Shown here: positions 63,798 through 64,000 of the stretch, piece after piece | How positions within the stretch are numbered: the first letter of the stretch is position 1 | How the letters are laid out: the number at the start of each line of letters is the position of its first letter | Assembly (NCBI RefSeq): GCF_932526225.1 | Contig: NC_064036.1 | Location: 4,837,501 to 4,901,500, forward strand | Direction: 5' to 3' | Origin: Nematostella vectensis | Taxonomy: Eukaryota > Cnidaria > Anthozoa > Actiniaria > Edwardsiidae | DNA length: 64,000 nt | The notes under the pieces: generated by a model | Databases searched by the model: none | Told to the model about the DNA's origin: nothing | What the model saw: the letters and a program-made list of their open reading frames with translations, nothing else | Made by a program: the position numbers and the translations under genes

Positions 63798-64000
63798 GTA
63801 ATTAATTGCTGTTCGTAATCTTTTTATCTGATATCTTTTTATATGATAAAAGTAGTCTCATCTTCTTCGTGATAATGATCAGTGTTATTCAACATCCTCC
63901 TCATCAACAATAATTATCTTCATTTTCATCATCATCAGCTTATAATATGGTCTATGGGCATTTCCCCTGATAAATACGTCGTGATTCATAGTTATCCATT

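Overview
The window is animal (metazoan) genomic DNA: intron-rich genes with GT-AG splice sites, long AT-rich introns full of miniature inverted-repeat elements and minisatellites, and proteins found in animals (RASEF, DCPS, ARF6, SF3A2, RASGEF1, rhodopsin-class receptors). An anthozoan cnidarian such as Nematostella fits gene density and repeat style, but that is inference; nothing here fixes the species. Gene models were built by reading exons by eye and checking that splice phases close. All seven complete or partial multi-exon models outside the broken receptor stay in phase.

Layout: (1) 948-15582 (+): 3' part of a RASEF-type large Rab GTPase, coiled coil, long disordered middle and C-terminal Rab domain; its 5' end lies left of the window. 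(2) 17452-18995 (-): complete DCPS scavenger decapping enzyme, tail to tail with RASEF. (3) 20459-22215 (-) and 26493-29663 (+): two complete 175-residue ARF6-type GTPases, head to head, with identical exon structure including a U12-type first coding intron. (4) 33504-34781 (-): six-finger C2H2 zinc-finger protein. (5) about 39852-42471 (+): a class A receptor that looks broken, with TM2 not found and TM6 occupied by seven copies of a 46-bp tandem repeat that destroys the frame. (6) 43414-47809 (-): complete SF3A2 splicing factor. (7) 50823 to beyond 63797 (+): RASGEF1-type Ras-family exchange factor, running off the right edge, whose 5.5-kb intron holds a complete intronless receptor gene in antisense (57685-58788).

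Functionally the neighbours do not form a pathway; several are small-GTPase genes (RASEF, two ARF6, RASGEF1), which may be chance. The unusual content is the inverted ARF6 duplication with shared minor-spliceosome intron and a ghost exon, a pair of degenerate hammerhead-ribozyme-like motifs at 33150-33260, the TM6 tandem repeat, an exon-pair duplication inside RASEF, a five-copy foldback element family (TAGCCTGC ends) with target duplications, and several array satellites in introns.
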